Assembly (NCBI GenBank): GCA_040005555.1
Contig: JBDTYT010000015.1
Span: forward strand, 1 to 26,070
Length of the DNA: 26,070 nucleotides
Direction of reading: 5' to 3'
Source of the DNA: JBDTYT01 sp040005555
GTDB taxonomy: Bacteria > Actinomycetota > UBA4738 > HRBIN12
In this document: one piece after another, positions 14,242 to 21,560 of the stretch
Numbering within the stretch: position 1 is the first letter of the stretch
Layout: every line of letters begins with the position of its first letter
Notes under the pieces: model-generated
What the model saw: the letters and a program-made list of their open reading frames with translations, nothing else
Told to the model about the DNA's origin: nothing
Databases searched by the model: none
Position numbers and translations under genes: made by a program

Positions 14242-15044
14242 GCGAGGGCCCTCCCGACCTCGCGATCGGCGCCGGCGCCCCGTTCGGCGCGAACCCGAGC
14301 TTCTTCGATCTGATCTCGCGTACCTCCCCGGACGTGATCCGCCACCTGCGCGGGGCCGGGACGAGCCCGTCGGATGGGGTTCCCCACGGCACCACGGTGC
14401 TCGGACTGAAGTTCTCCGGCGGCGTGGTGATGGCGGGGGATCGCCGTGCGACCGAGGGCTACTCGATCGCCGACGACAAGATGGACAAGGTCTTCGCGGC
14501 CGACGACTACTCGGCGATCGCCATCGCCGGCGCCGCGGGACAGGCCGTCGAGATCGTGAAGCTGTTCCAGCTGGAGCTCGAGCATTACGAGAAGATCACC
14601 GGCGACCGGCTGTCGCTCGAGGGCAAAGCCAACCGCCTCGGCCAGATGATCCGGGGAAACTTCCCACTCGCCGTCCAAGGACTCGTCGTGGTGCCGCTCT
14701 TCGGTGGATTCGACCACGGCCGCGGCGAGGGTCGCATCTTCTACTACGACGCCACCGGCGGCCGGTGGGAAGAGGAGGACTTCCACGCCACCGGCTCGGG
14801 AGGGCGCCCGGCGAAGAGCTCCCTGAAGAAGCGCTGGCGTCCGGGGCTGTCTCGCGAAGAGGCACTGCAGGTGGGCGTCGAGGCGCTGCTCGACGCGTCG
14901 CAGGAGGACGTCGCCACGGGAGGCCCCGACCCGGGCCGCGGGATCTGGCCGACGGTGTTCGTCGTCACCGACGACGGCGTCGGCGAAGCGTCGCGGGACG
15001 AGGTCCGATCGGCGTACGAGACGGTCGTCGGGGAGCGGTCCTGA
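14238..15044 (+). CDS. prcB: Proteasome beta subunit PrcB
   Basis: The 268-residue precursor is the catalytic beta subunit of the 20S core. A 51-residue propeptide ends at HG before TTVLGLKFSGG; autocleavage exposes the nucleophile Thr52. Asp68 (MAGDRRAT) and Lys84 (DKMDKVF) match the catalytic Asp17 and Lys33 of the mature form. FYYDATGGRWEEEDFHATGSGG is the conserved mid-domain segment before the C-terminal helices. The start GTG overlaps the pup stop by four bases and the stop shares one base with the prcA ATG (TGATG), which helps keep alpha and beta subunits in balance. Length and motifs fit an intact, active subunit. Confidence 0.97.
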   Translation: MSEGPPDLAIGAGAPFGANPSFFDLISRTSPDVIRHLRGAGTSPSDGVPHGTTVLGLKFSGGVVMAGDRRATEGYSIADDKMDKVFAADDYSAIAIAGAAGQAVEIVKLFQLELEHYEKITGDRLSLEGKANRLGQMIRGNFPLAVQGLVVVPLFGGFDHGRGEGRIFYYDATGGRWEEEDFHATGSGGRPAKSSLKKRWRPGLSREEALQVGVEALLDASQEDVATGGPDPGRGIWPTVFVVTDDGVGEASRDEVRSAYETVVGERS

Positions 15045-15730
15045 TGTCGTTCATGCCCTACGTACCGCCCGAGCAGCTCATGAAGGACCGTTCTGAGTAC
15101 GCCCACAAGGGCATCGCCCGGGGCCGGTCGGTCATCGGGCTCGAGTATGCCGAGGGGATCTTGTTCATCGCCGAGAACCCCTCCGCCACGTTGCACAAGA
15201 TCAGTGAGATCTACGACCACATCGCGTTCGCGGGCGTCGGCAAGTACAGCGAGTTCGAGGAGCTCCGGATCGCCGGTGTGCGATTGGCGGACCTGCGCGG
15301 CTATTCCTACGGGCGCGAGGACGTGAAGGCGAAGGACATCGCGAACGCCTACTCACAAGCCCTCTCGACGATCTTCACCCAGCAGATGAAGCCGTACGAG
15401 GTCGAGATCCTCGTCGGGGAGGTGGAGGCCGACGGCGGCCGCAACGCCCTCTACCACGTCCTGTTCGACGGCTCGGTGAACGACGAGCAGGAGCTCGTGG
15501 CGCTCGGTGGGCACGCCGAGGACCTCACCACGGCGCTCCGGTCGGCCTTCGCCCCGGGGTGGGACCTGCCGACCGCGATCCGCGAGGCCGTGAAGACCTT
15601 CTCCGCGGCCGAGGGACACGACATCGAAGCGGCCTCGCTCGAGGCGGGCGTGCTCGATCGCACGCGCACGCATCGCCGGAAGTTCCGGCGCCTCGACGAC
15701 GACGAGGTCTCCGCCTCCCTCGCCGGCTGA
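15044..15730 (+). CDS. prcA: Proteasome alpha subunit PrcA
   Basis: The 228-residue protein forms the outer gating ring of the 20S core. Seen: the N-terminal gate MSFMPYVPPEQLMKDRSEYAHKG, then GIARGRSVIGLEYAEGILFIAEN, KISEIYDHIAFAGVGKYSEFEELR, and a C-terminal tail RKFRRLDDDEVSASLAG. It lacks a propeptide and catalytic Thr, as expected for an alpha subunit. ATG 15044 overlaps the prcB stop by one base and begins the family N-terminus exactly; longer in-frame readings upstream merely run inside prcB. The alpha ring provides the pockets for the ARC AGQYL tail. Confidence 0.97.
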   Translation: MSFMPYVPPEQLMKDRSEYAHKGIARGRSVIGLEYAEGILFIAENPSATLHKISEIYDHIAFAGVGKYSEFEELRIAGVRLADLRGYSYGREDVKAKDIANAYSQALSTIFTQQMKPYEVEILVGEVEADGGRNALYHVLFDGSVNDEQELVALGGHAEDLTTALRSAFAPGWDLPTAIREAVKTFSAAEGHDIEAASLEAGVLDRTRTHRRKFRRLDDDEVSASLAG

Positions 15731-15762
15731 TCGGACATCCCGGCGTTCGTCGTGGCCAGGCC

Positions 15763-15768
15763 TAGACT
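15763..15768 (+). promoter_or_regulatory. -10 box for leaderless pafA transcription
   Basis: TAGACT lies 6 bases before GTG 15775, with no ribosome site. The same hexamer with the same spacing precedes helY. Confidence 0.5.
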
Positions 15769-15774
15769 CGGGGC

Positions 15775-17133
15775 GTGGACCGTCGCATCTTCGGCCTCGA
15801 GAACGAGTACGGCGTGACCTGCACGTTTCGGGGCCAGCGCCGGCTCTCACCCGACGAGGTCGCCCGATACCTGTTCCGGCGCGTCGTCCACTGGGGACGC
15901 TCCTCGAACGTGTTCCTCGAGAACGGGGCCCGCCTCTACCTCGACGTGGGCTCCCATCCTGAGTACGCCACGCCCGAGTGCGACTCGGTGAACGACCTCG
16001 TCGCGCACGACAAGGCGGGCGAGCGGATCTTGGAAGCGCTCCTGGCGGCCGCCGAGGTGCGTCTGCACGAGGAGGGCATCAGCGGGCAGGTGTACCTGTT
16101 CAAGAACAACACGGACTCGGCGGGCAACTCATACGGCTGCCACGAGAATTACCTGGTCGCCCGGCAGGGCGAGTTCGCGCGGATGGCGGACATCCTCATC
16201 CCGTTCTTCGTGACGAGGCAGATCTACTGCGGCGCCGGCAAGGTGCTCCACGGCCCGCGCGGCGCGCAGTTCTGCATCGCCCAGCGCGCCGAGCACATCT
16301 GGGAGGGTGTCTCGAGCGCCACCACGCGCTCGCGCCCGATCATCAACACTCGCGACGAGCCGCATGCCGACGCCGAGCGCTTCCGCCGCCTCCACGTGAT
16401 CGTTGGCGACTCGAACATGAACGAGTGGACGACGTTCATGAAGGTCGGAGTCACCGACCTGGTCCTTCGTATGGTCGAGGCGAACACCGTGATGCGCGAC
16501 CTCACCTTGGAGAACCCCATCCGTGCGATCCGCGAGATCTCGCACGACGTCACGTGCCGCAAGAAGGTACGTCTAGCGAACGGGCGTGAGCTGACGGCGA
16601 TCCAGATGCAGGAGGAGTATTACGAGCGCACGGCGAAGTTCGTGGAACGTCGCGGAGGTGACGCCACCTCTAGCCTCTTGCTTGCCGAGTGGCGCGATGC
16701 GCTGGACGCGCTCACCGCCCAGGAACCGGATCGTTTGGTGCGCAAGGTCGACTGGGTAGCGAAGCAGCGATTGATCGACCGCTACCGCGAGAAGCATGGG
16801 CTCGCACTCTCGCACCCGCGTGTGGCATTGCTCGATCTGGCCTACCACGACGTCAACCGCGACCGGGGCCTGTACTACCTCTTGGAGCGTGCCGACCGAG
16901 TGGATCGCGCGGTCTCGGAAAAGGACATCGCGAGGGCGATGCGCGAGCCCCCGCAGACGACGCGGGCGAAGCTACGCGGAGATTTCATCAAGCACGCGAA
17001 GCAGAAGCGCCGCGATTACACCGTCGACTGGGTGCACCTGAAGCTCAACGACCAGGCGCAACGCACCGTGCTCTGCAAGGACCCGTTCCGCAGCGTCGAC
17101 GAGCGGGTCGAGCAGCTGATCGCCCACATGTGA
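15775..17133 (+). CDS. pafA: Pup-protein ligase PafA
   Basis: The 452-residue ATP-dependent ligase phosphorylates the Pup C-terminal Glu and joins it to a substrate lysine. It is a paralogue of Dop with the same fold. Seen: IFGLENEYG (5-13, metal-binding Glu9 and Glu11), LYLDVGSHPEYATPEC (54-69) with catalytic-position Asp57, KNNTDSAGNSYGCHENYL, RPIINTRDEPHADAERFRRLHVIVGDSN, and a C-terminal Pup-binding domain ending KDPFRSVDERVEQLIAHM. It lacks the Dop insert between the first two motifs, which identifies it as the ligase. GTG 15775 is a likely leaderless start. It is the last plus-strand gene before the convergent DUF3866 gene, with 21 bases between them. Confidence 0.97.
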   Translation: MDRRIFGLENEYGVTCTFRGQRRLSPDEVARYLFRRVVHWGRSSNVFLENGARLYLDVGSHPEYATPECDSVNDLVAHDKAGERILEALLAAAEVRLHEEGISGQVYLFKNNTDSAGNSYGCHENYLVARQGEFARMADILIPFFVTRQIYCGAGKVLHGPRGAQFCIAQRAEHIWEGVSSATTRSRPIINTRDEPHADAERFRRLHVIVGDSNMNEWTTFMKVGVTDLVLRMVEANTVMRDLTLENPIRAIREISHDVTCRKKVRLANGRELTAIQMQEEYYERTAKFVERRGGDATSSLLLAEWRDALDALTAQEPDRLVRKVDWVAKQRLIDRYREKHGLALSHPRVALLDLAYHDVNRDRGLYYLLERADRVDRAVSEKDIARAMREPPQTTRAKLRGDFIKHAKQKRRDYTVDWVHLKLNDQAQRTVLCKDPFRSVDERVEQLIAHM

Positions 17134-17147
17134 GGATGCGCAGGGGC

Positions 17148-17167
17148 GCACCGCCTAGCCGCGGTGC
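17148..17167. terminator. Possible bidirectional hairpin between convergent pafA and the DUF3866 gene
   Basis: GCACCGC (17148-17154) pairs with GCGGTGC (17161-17167) around a CTAGCC loop that contains the DUF3866 stop codon. Its place between converging genes suits a terminator, but there is no T-run on either side. Confidence 0.3.
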
Positions 17168-18258
17168 CAGGTGCGCGCTCCAGCAACCATCCGTCCGGCG
17201 AGGACGCCGGCGGCACCCGCCGCCAAGAAGAAGGGCGGATCGTCGACCGGTGTTCGGCCCATCGACTCCGATCGGACGCCGGCCCGCTCGAGCTCGGCGA
17301 GTGCGGGACGGCCGTCGGCCTCGACCAATTGGTGACGCTCCTCGAGGGCGGCCGTCCGCAGGGCATCCCACACCGCGTTCCGCTCGGCGCCCTCCAGAGT
17401 GGGGACAGCGACGTTCACCTGCACGGTGCACACCTGCCCGAGGATCGTGAGGGAATGGTGCGAGACCCCGCGATGTCTCGGGCGATGGTCGGCGAACGAC
17501 ATCCGGAGGGCGGCGACGGGCCGCCCTCCGAGCAGTGAGGCCGCGTTCAGCGAGACCCCGCTCCCGAGCGCGCTCACGCCCCACCGCGTGTCGGTCCCGA
17601 GGTTGCCGGGCCCGTCGGCCACGACCACGACGTCGGCATCCAGGACCTCCTTGGCGCCGAGCAGCGCCGTCCACAGCGTGACGGCCTCGTGCGTTCCACC
17701 GAACGACTGCCCGCTGGTGATGAATCCGTGGAGGAGACCCGCCGTCTGCAACCTCGGAACGAGGCGCGAGAACCATCCCGGCAGCGCGGCCCCGTCGGTC
17801 ATGACGTACACCACCCGCTCGGCCCCCGCAGCCATCGCGCCTGCGGCGATCGGTGCGATCATCGAGTGCAGCGGGGCGCAGACCACGGGCATGCCCCCCA
17901 AGCCCCTCGAGCCATCGATCCGATCTCTGTGCGTCTCCTCGAGGGTCTGCACCGCGATCTGCAGCGGCGTGTAGCGCGCCTTCATCACACGTCCGGGAGG
18001 TAGGTCGTCGGACGGGTTCGCGCCCTCGACCGCCACGACGAGGTGGACGCCGCCGGTGCCGAGACCGAGCGAGACCGCGGTGGTGTTCACCACCACGCTG
18101 TCGCCCAGAGCGATGGGTCCGGTGAGCTCGGGGTAGGCGAGCGCCGGCGAGCGATCGCCCTCCACGTCCACCTCGATCTCGAGGGCTCCCGGGCGCGACG
18201 TCCCGAGCGCGGTCACACGTCCGCGGCGCAACCGAACGCCTCGCCGGTGCGTGGACAT
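17155..18258 (-). CDS. DUF3866 family protein
   Basis: The 367-residue protein of unknown function is recognised as DUF3866 from its overall pattern and its place beside pafA/pafB in actinobacteria. Seen: a small beta-rich N-terminal part (about 1-65, RLRRGRVTAL, GDSVVVNTTAV), then MKARYTPLQIAVQTLEE, and a Gly/Ala-rich alpha/beta part with GMPVVCAPLHSMIAPIAAGA, VVYVMTDGAALPGWFS and DVVVVADGPGNLGT, suggesting a nucleotide- or ligand-binding fold (inference). A C-terminal hydrophobic stretch is present. I start at ATG 18258, since CATACT lies exactly 6 bases upstream on this strand; ATG 18279, seven codons longer, is possible but would remove that box. It is the only complete minus-strand gene. 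Role in the Pup system is not established. Confidence 0.85.
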   Translation of the reverse strand: MSTHRRGVRLRRGRVTALGTSRPGALEIEVDVEGDRSPALAYPELTGPIALGDSVVVNTTAVSLGLGTGGVHLVVAVEGANPSDDLPPGRVMKARYTPLQIAVQTLEETHRDRIDGSRGLGGMPVVCAPLHSMIAPIAAGAMAAGAERVVYVMTDGAALPGWFSRLVPRLQTAGLLHGFITSGQSFGGTHEAVTLWTALLGAKEVLDADVVVVADGPGNLGTDTRWGVSALGSGVSLNAASLLGGRPVAALRMSFADHRPRHRGVSHHSLTILGQVCTVQVNVAVPTLEGAERNAVWDALRTAALEERHQLVEADGRPALAELERAGVRSESMGRTPVDDPPFFLAAGAAGVLAGRMVAGARTWHRG

Positions 18259-18264
18259 GCCGCG

Positions 18265-18272
18265 AGTATGAT
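18265..18272. promoter_or_regulatory. Overlapping divergent -10 boxes for pafB and the DUF3866 gene
   Basis: On the plus strand TATGAT (18267-18272) lies 9 bases before the pafB ATG. On the minus strand CATACT (18270-18265) lies 6 bases before the DUF3866 ATG. The two boxes share four base pairs, so RNA polymerase cannot open both promoters at once. Confidence 0.5.
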
Positions 18273-18281
18273 GCCCCACGC

Positions 18282-19238
18282 ATGCAGCCGCTCGAGCGCC
18301 TGGTCAACCTCGTCGCGCTCCTCCTGGAGTCGCGCAGGCCCATGACCTTCGACGAGATCCGCGAACGGATGCCCGGCGCGTACGAGCAATCCGACCTCGA
18401 TACGGCGAAGCGGATGTTCGAACGGGACAAGGACATCCTCCGTGACATCGGCATCCCGATCGATGTCGTTCCCACCGATGTCTGGGACGCGGAGCAGGGA
18501 TACACGATCCACAAAGACGAGTACTACGTGCCCGAGATCACCTTCACGGCCGAAGAGATCTCGGCGCTGTTCGTCGCCGCTCGGACCGCAGGTCAGGACA
18601 CCTCGGCGGAGGAAGCGGTCCGCAAGCTGCTGTACGGGGCCGAGGGCGGCATCCTGGCCGGTCCGACCGGGGTGCCCCCTTCACTGGAAGGCGGCCCCTT
18701 GGACGGCCGTCTCACGGCCGTTGCCGAGGCGATCGCCGAACGTCGGCGCGTTCGCTTCGGCTACCGGACCGCCCGAGGGGAGGGATCCGAGCGGCACGTC
18801 GATCCGTACGGCCTCGTGTACCGCGGCGGGCACTGGTATCTCGTCGGGATGGATCAGGACCGCAGCGAGGTGCGGGCCTTCCGCGTCTCTCGGGTCGCAT
18901 CCGACCTCGCGGACGAAGGGGAGGGCGGCTCACCCCCGCAGGGATTCCGGGCGGCCGATCACGTCCAGCCGGGGCCGTGGCCGAGCGGCGAACCGCACGA
19001 CCGAGCGCGAGTCGCCCTCTCGCCCGAGATCGCCTGGCTCGCCGCGCAGAGTCTCATCGGCATGGAGACCCTGGCCACGCGCGAGGACGGCTGGGTCGAG
19101 GTGGCCTTGCCGGCCGGCGAGCCCGCGTGGATCGCGTCCTGGGTCCTGTCCTACGGTCCCGACGCCGTCGTGCTCGAGCCGCCGGCGCTTCGCGACGAGG
19201 TTCTTCGCCGGTTGGAAACGATGATCACCGGTGGCTGA
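18282..19238 (+). CDS. pafB: PafB, WYL-domain transcriptional regulator
   Basis: The 318-residue protein has an N-terminal winged HTH (about 1-65, QPLERLVNLVALLLESRRPMT then DEIRERM), a linker with TFTAEEISALFVAARTA, and a WYL domain (about 145-215) carrying RRVRFGYRTARGE, HVDPYGLVYRGGHWYLVG and VRAFRVSRV. A WCX-like C-terminal extension ends it. In mycobacteria PafB and PafC form a complex that activates the RecA/LexA-independent DNA-damage response; the WYL domain is thought to sense nucleic acid. Despite the name, it is not needed for pupylation. ATG 18282 has TATGAT 9 bases before it and no strong ribosome site. The gene overlaps pafC by 8 bases. Confidence 0.93.
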   Translation: MQPLERLVNLVALLLESRRPMTFDEIRERMPGAYEQSDLDTAKRMFERDKDILRDIGIPIDVVPTDVWDAEQGYTIHKDEYYVPEITFTAEEISALFVAARTAGQDTSAEEAVRKLLYGAEGGILAGPTGVPPSLEGGPLDGRLTAVAEAIAERRRVRFGYRTARGEGSERHVDPYGLVYRGGHWYLVGMDQDRSEVRAFRVSRVASDLADEGEGGSPPQGFRAADHVQPGPWPSGEPHDRARVALSPEIAWLAAQSLIGMETLATREDGWVEVALPAGEPAWIASWVLSYGPDAVVLEPPALRDEVLRRLETMITGG

Positions 19239-20205
19239 GGCGACCCGCAAGACCCCCAAGGCTTCCGAGCGGCTGCGCCGGTTGCTCGTCATGGTGCCCT
19301 ACCTCGTGCAACATCCCGGGACCGAGCTCGCCGAGGTGACCCGTCTGTTCGGGGTGAGCGAGGATGCCCTCCTGGACGACCTGAACCTGCTCTTCGTGTC
19401 GGGGCTGCCGCCGTACGGACCCGGCGATCTCATCGACGTCGACATCCAAGACGGCCGCGTATGGGTGCGGATGGCCGATTACTTCAGCCGGCCCCTTCGG
19501 CTCACGAGGACCGAAGCGCTCGCCCTGTACCTGCGCGGCACGGCCGCGGCGGCCACCCCGGGCCTCAGCGAGGCGACCGCGCTGACCTCCGCGCTCCGCA
19601 AGCTCGGCGAGGGTCTGGGCCCCACCACTCTCGGGCGCCTCCCCGAGCTCGTCGAGGCCGCCGAGGGCGCTCGTCCCGCACAGACGCTCGACGCGCTCCG
19701 CGAGGCCATGATTCGGCATGAGCGCGTGCGGATCGAGTACCACGCCGCCTCGAGTGCAGAGACCACCTCCCGCGAGATCGACCCCGAGGAGGTCTTCTTC
19801 GCGGTCGGCAACTGGTACGTGGTCGCCTGGGATCAGCGCTCGGACGAGGAGCGGATGTTCCGGGCCGACCGCATCCGAACCGTGGCGGCGACGGGGGGGC
19901 GGTTCGAGCCGCGCGGCCTGGCCGGCGCGGGACGGCCGCTCTACACGCCCGGTGAGCGCGACGTGCCGGTTCGGCTGCTGCTCCATCCCGGCGCCCGCTG
20001 GGTGGGTGAGTACTACGAGGTCGATTCGGCGATCGAACGAGAAGACGGCGACCTGGAGATCGTGTTGCCGGCCGGCCGCCTCGAGTGGGTGGAACGGTTG
20101 CTGCTCCGCCTTGGCGGCGAGGCCGAGGCCGTAGACCCCCCGGCGCTGAACGACCGGGTCCGGGAGCTCGCCCGGAGGACGGCGGAGCGGTACCGCTTGG
20201 GGTAG
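19231..20205 (+). CDS. pafC: PafC, WYL-domain transcriptional regulator
   Basis: The 324-residue paralogue and partner of PafB has an N-terminal HTH (about 8-60, KASERLRRLLVMVPYLVQ and ELAEVTRLFGVSEDALLDDLNLL), a middle helical part (FSRPLRLTRTEALALYLRG), a WYL domain (about 160-230, RIEYHAASSAETTSREIDP, NWYVVAWDQRSDEERMFR) and a C-terminal WCX region (about 245-324). GTG 19231 lies inside the pafB end, so the two are coupled. The heteromer is the functional regulator in mycobacteria; the same is expected here. A hairpin follows 29 bases after the stop. Confidence 0.93.
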   Translation: MAEATRKTPKASERLRRLLVMVPYLVQHPGTELAEVTRLFGVSEDALLDDLNLLFVSGLPPYGPGDLIDVDIQDGRVWVRMADYFSRPLRLTRTEALALYLRGTAAAATPGLSEATALTSALRKLGEGLGPTTLGRLPELVEAAEGARPAQTLDALREAMIRHERVRIEYHAASSAETTSREIDPEEVFFAVGNWYVVAWDQRSDEERMFRADRIRTVAATGGRFEPRGLAGAGRPLYTPGERDVPVRLLLHPGARWVGEYYEVDSAIEREDGDLEIVLPAGRLEWVERLLLRLGGEAEAVDPPALNDRVRELARRTAERYRLG

Positions 20206-20234
20206 CCCCGACGCGGCCCGGATGCCTCAAGCCC

Positions 20235-20260
20235 CCCCGAAGGCCGGCCGATATTCGGGG
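20235..20260. promoter_or_regulatory. Palindrome overlapping a candidate -10 box after pafC
   Basis: CCCCGAA (20235-20241) pairs with TTCGGGG (20254-20260) around 12 bases that include the self-complementary GGCCGGCC. The candidate -10 box GATATT (20250-20255), 9 bases before ATG 20265, overlaps the right arm. It may be an operator for the downstream gene or a hairpin ending pafBC transcripts. Confidence 0.4.
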
Positions 20261-20264
20261 TGTC

Positions 20265-20648
20265 ATGACAACCATCCGGACGACGTGCCCCCGCTGCGGC
20301 GAGGTCGACATGGGACCTGAGGCGATCCTCCTGCAGGTCGTCCGCGGAGGACGCGAGGGCACCTACCGCTTCACGTGCCCCACCTGCATGGACGCGGTCG
20401 AGAAGCGCGCGGACCGCAAGATCGTGGCCCTCCTGGTCTCGGCCGGCGTGGACGTCGCGAGCCGCGGGACGATCACCGAAGAGGCCGAGCGCGATCCCGC
20501 CGAGCGGCTTTTCGAGGAGCCGGAGCAGTTCCTCCACCCACTCGACCGCCTGCCGGAGGGCCCGAGGCTCACCGCCGACGACCTCATCGACTTCCACTTC
20601 CGTCTGCAAGACGATGCGTATATCCAGGAGTTCCTGGCCAAGCGCTGA
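20265..20648 (+). CDS. Zinc-ribbon protein of unknown function
   Basis: The 127-residue protein is not a member of a family I can name. Seen: two Cys pairs, CPRC (C8, C11) and CPTC (C38, C41), around a beta-rich segment (EAILLQVVRGGREGTYRFT), forming a probable zinc ribbon; then a helix (VEKRADRKIVALLVSAGV), an acidic linker (EEAERDPAERLFEEPE), and a C-terminal helix LTADDLIDFHFRLQDDAYIQEF. There is no signal peptide or membrane segment. ATG 20265 is chosen because the ribbon begins there and a -10-like box lies 9 bases upstream; the longer in-frame reading runs back into pafC. The C-terminal acidic tail and a DNA/RNA-type zinc ribbon suggest a small regulatory or adaptor protein (weak inference). 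Confidence 0.8.
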   Translation: MTTIRTTCPRCGEVDMGPEAILLQVVRGGREGTYRFTCPTCMDAVEKRADRKIVALLVSAGVDVASRGTITEEAERDPAERLFEEPEQFLHPLDRLPEGPRLTADDLIDFHFRLQDDAYIQEFLAKR

Positions 20649-20662
20649 GCACGCCACTCGGC

Positions 20663-20668
20663 TACCCT
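20663..20668 (+). promoter_or_regulatory. -10 box for leaderless transcription of the small membrane protein gene
   Basis: TACCCT lies exactly 6 bases before GTG 20675, with no ribosome site. Confidence 0.45.
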
Positions 20669-20674
20669 AGCCGC

Positions 20675-20908
20675 GTGTCCGGTCCCGCCCTCGTCTGGCT
20701 CGTCGTCGGCCTCGTCTCGGGTATCGCGATGGCCGCCGTCCTCATCGCACTCATCCGGCACGTCTTCGTGCTCGGGCGGGCGCTCGCGAGGTTCCAGGAC
20801 GAGGTGACGCCGATCGCGTCCTCGATCGCGAACGAGGGCGCCCGCGCCGGCGCTCGCTCCCGAAGCAGCTCCGCCGGCTCCCGTGGCCGCCCGCGCGGCC
20901 GCCCGTGA
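20675..20908 (+). CDS. Small single-pass membrane protein, unknown function
   Basis: The 77-residue protein has a transmembrane helix at about 5-27 (LVWLVVGLVSGIAMAAVLIALI), then an amphipathic stretch HVFVLGRALARFQDEVTPIASSIANEGARAG, and a disordered Arg/Ser/Gly tail (RSRSSSAGSRGRPRGRP). The layout recalls small actinobacterial membrane proteins near tatA. GTG 20675 is chosen because TACCCT sits 6 bases before it and the hydrophobic helix begins right after. It is unrelated to TatB in motif (no conserved Glu/Pro hinge), but it could be an accessory of the translocase by position. No function is assigned. Confidence 0.7.
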   Translation: MSGPALVWLVVGLVSGIAMAAVLIALIRHVFVLGRALARFQDEVTPIASSIANEGARAGARSRSSSAGSRGRPRGRP

Positions 20909-20921
20909 AGGGGTCCGGCGG

Positions 20922-20927
20922 TAGAAT
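20922..20927 (+). promoter_or_regulatory. -10 box of the tatA-tatC operon
   Basis: TAGAAT lies in GGTAGAATCG, identical over ten bases to the pup promoter. The leader is about 21 bases and holds a GAGGCGAG site. Confidence 0.5.
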
Positions 20928-20954
20928 CGGTCGCACCAACCCGGCTGAGGCGAG

Positions 20955-21542
20955 ATGCTGAACATCGGTCCCCAGGAGCTGTTGCTCGTCCTCGTCGTGG
21001 CCTTGCTGGTCGTGGGACCCGCGCGCCTGCCTGAGCTGGGCCGCTCGATCGGCAAGGGCCTTCGCGAGCTCCGCAAGGCGCAGGACGAGGTCCGCCGAAG
21101 CATCCAGGTCTCACTCGACGAGCCGCCCACGACCCCTCGGCGACGTCCGGAGCGTCCGGCCGCAACCGGCGCCGCAGCGGACGACCGCCCGTCCCCGAAC
21201 GGCTCGAACCCGGACGCCGCTCCTTCCTCGACCACCGCCGCCGCAGTGAGCGAAGCGGTCGCGGCGGCGCAGGAGGCCGGGCCTCCCGACGAAGGCGGGG
21301 ATGACACCCCGGCCGCCACCGAGGTGGCCCGGACCCTGGGCCGGAGCCTCGCCGAGCTTCGGCGCGCCCGCGAGGAGATCCAGCGGACGTTCCGTGTGGA
21401 CGTGGACGGGCGCTCGATGTCGGGCGGTCCCGCCCGCGGGCCTCGTGCTGCGCCGCCGACGCCACCCCTGGAGGCTCCGGCGACGCCCGAGGCCACCCGG
21501 GATACGCCGACGAGCCCGCCGGGCGAGACCTCGGGCGAGTAG
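20955..21542 (+). CDS. tatA: TatA/TatB-like Sec-independent translocase subunit with duplicated amphipathic helix
   Basis: The 195-residue protein has the TatA/B pattern: a short N-terminal transmembrane helix (about 6-20), the GPARLPELGRSIGKGLRELRKAQDE hinge and amphipathic helix (21-45), then a Pro/Ala-rich disordered linker. It is longer than usual TatA (60-100 residues). A second copy of the amphipathic segment appears at 128-151 (LGRSLAELRRAREE, IQRTFRVDVD), matching 28-55 (LGRS, LRELRKAQDEVRRSIQVSLD) with a three-residue deletion. A second Pro-rich tail follows. It could serve as TatA or TatB; M. tuberculosis tatA also precedes tatC near pafBC. ATG 20955 has GAGGCGAG just upstream. Confidence 0.88.
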   Translation: MLNIGPQELLLVLVVALLVVGPARLPELGRSIGKGLRELRKAQDEVRRSIQVSLDEPPTTPRRRPERPAATGAAADDRPSPNGSNPDAAPSSTTAAAVSEAVAAAQEAGPPDEGGDDTPAATEVARTLGRSLAELRRAREEIQRTFRVDVDGRSMSGGPARGPRAAPPTPPLEAPATPEATRDTPTSPPGETSGE

Positions 21543-21560
21543 GGGACGCGCCGCACTCAG

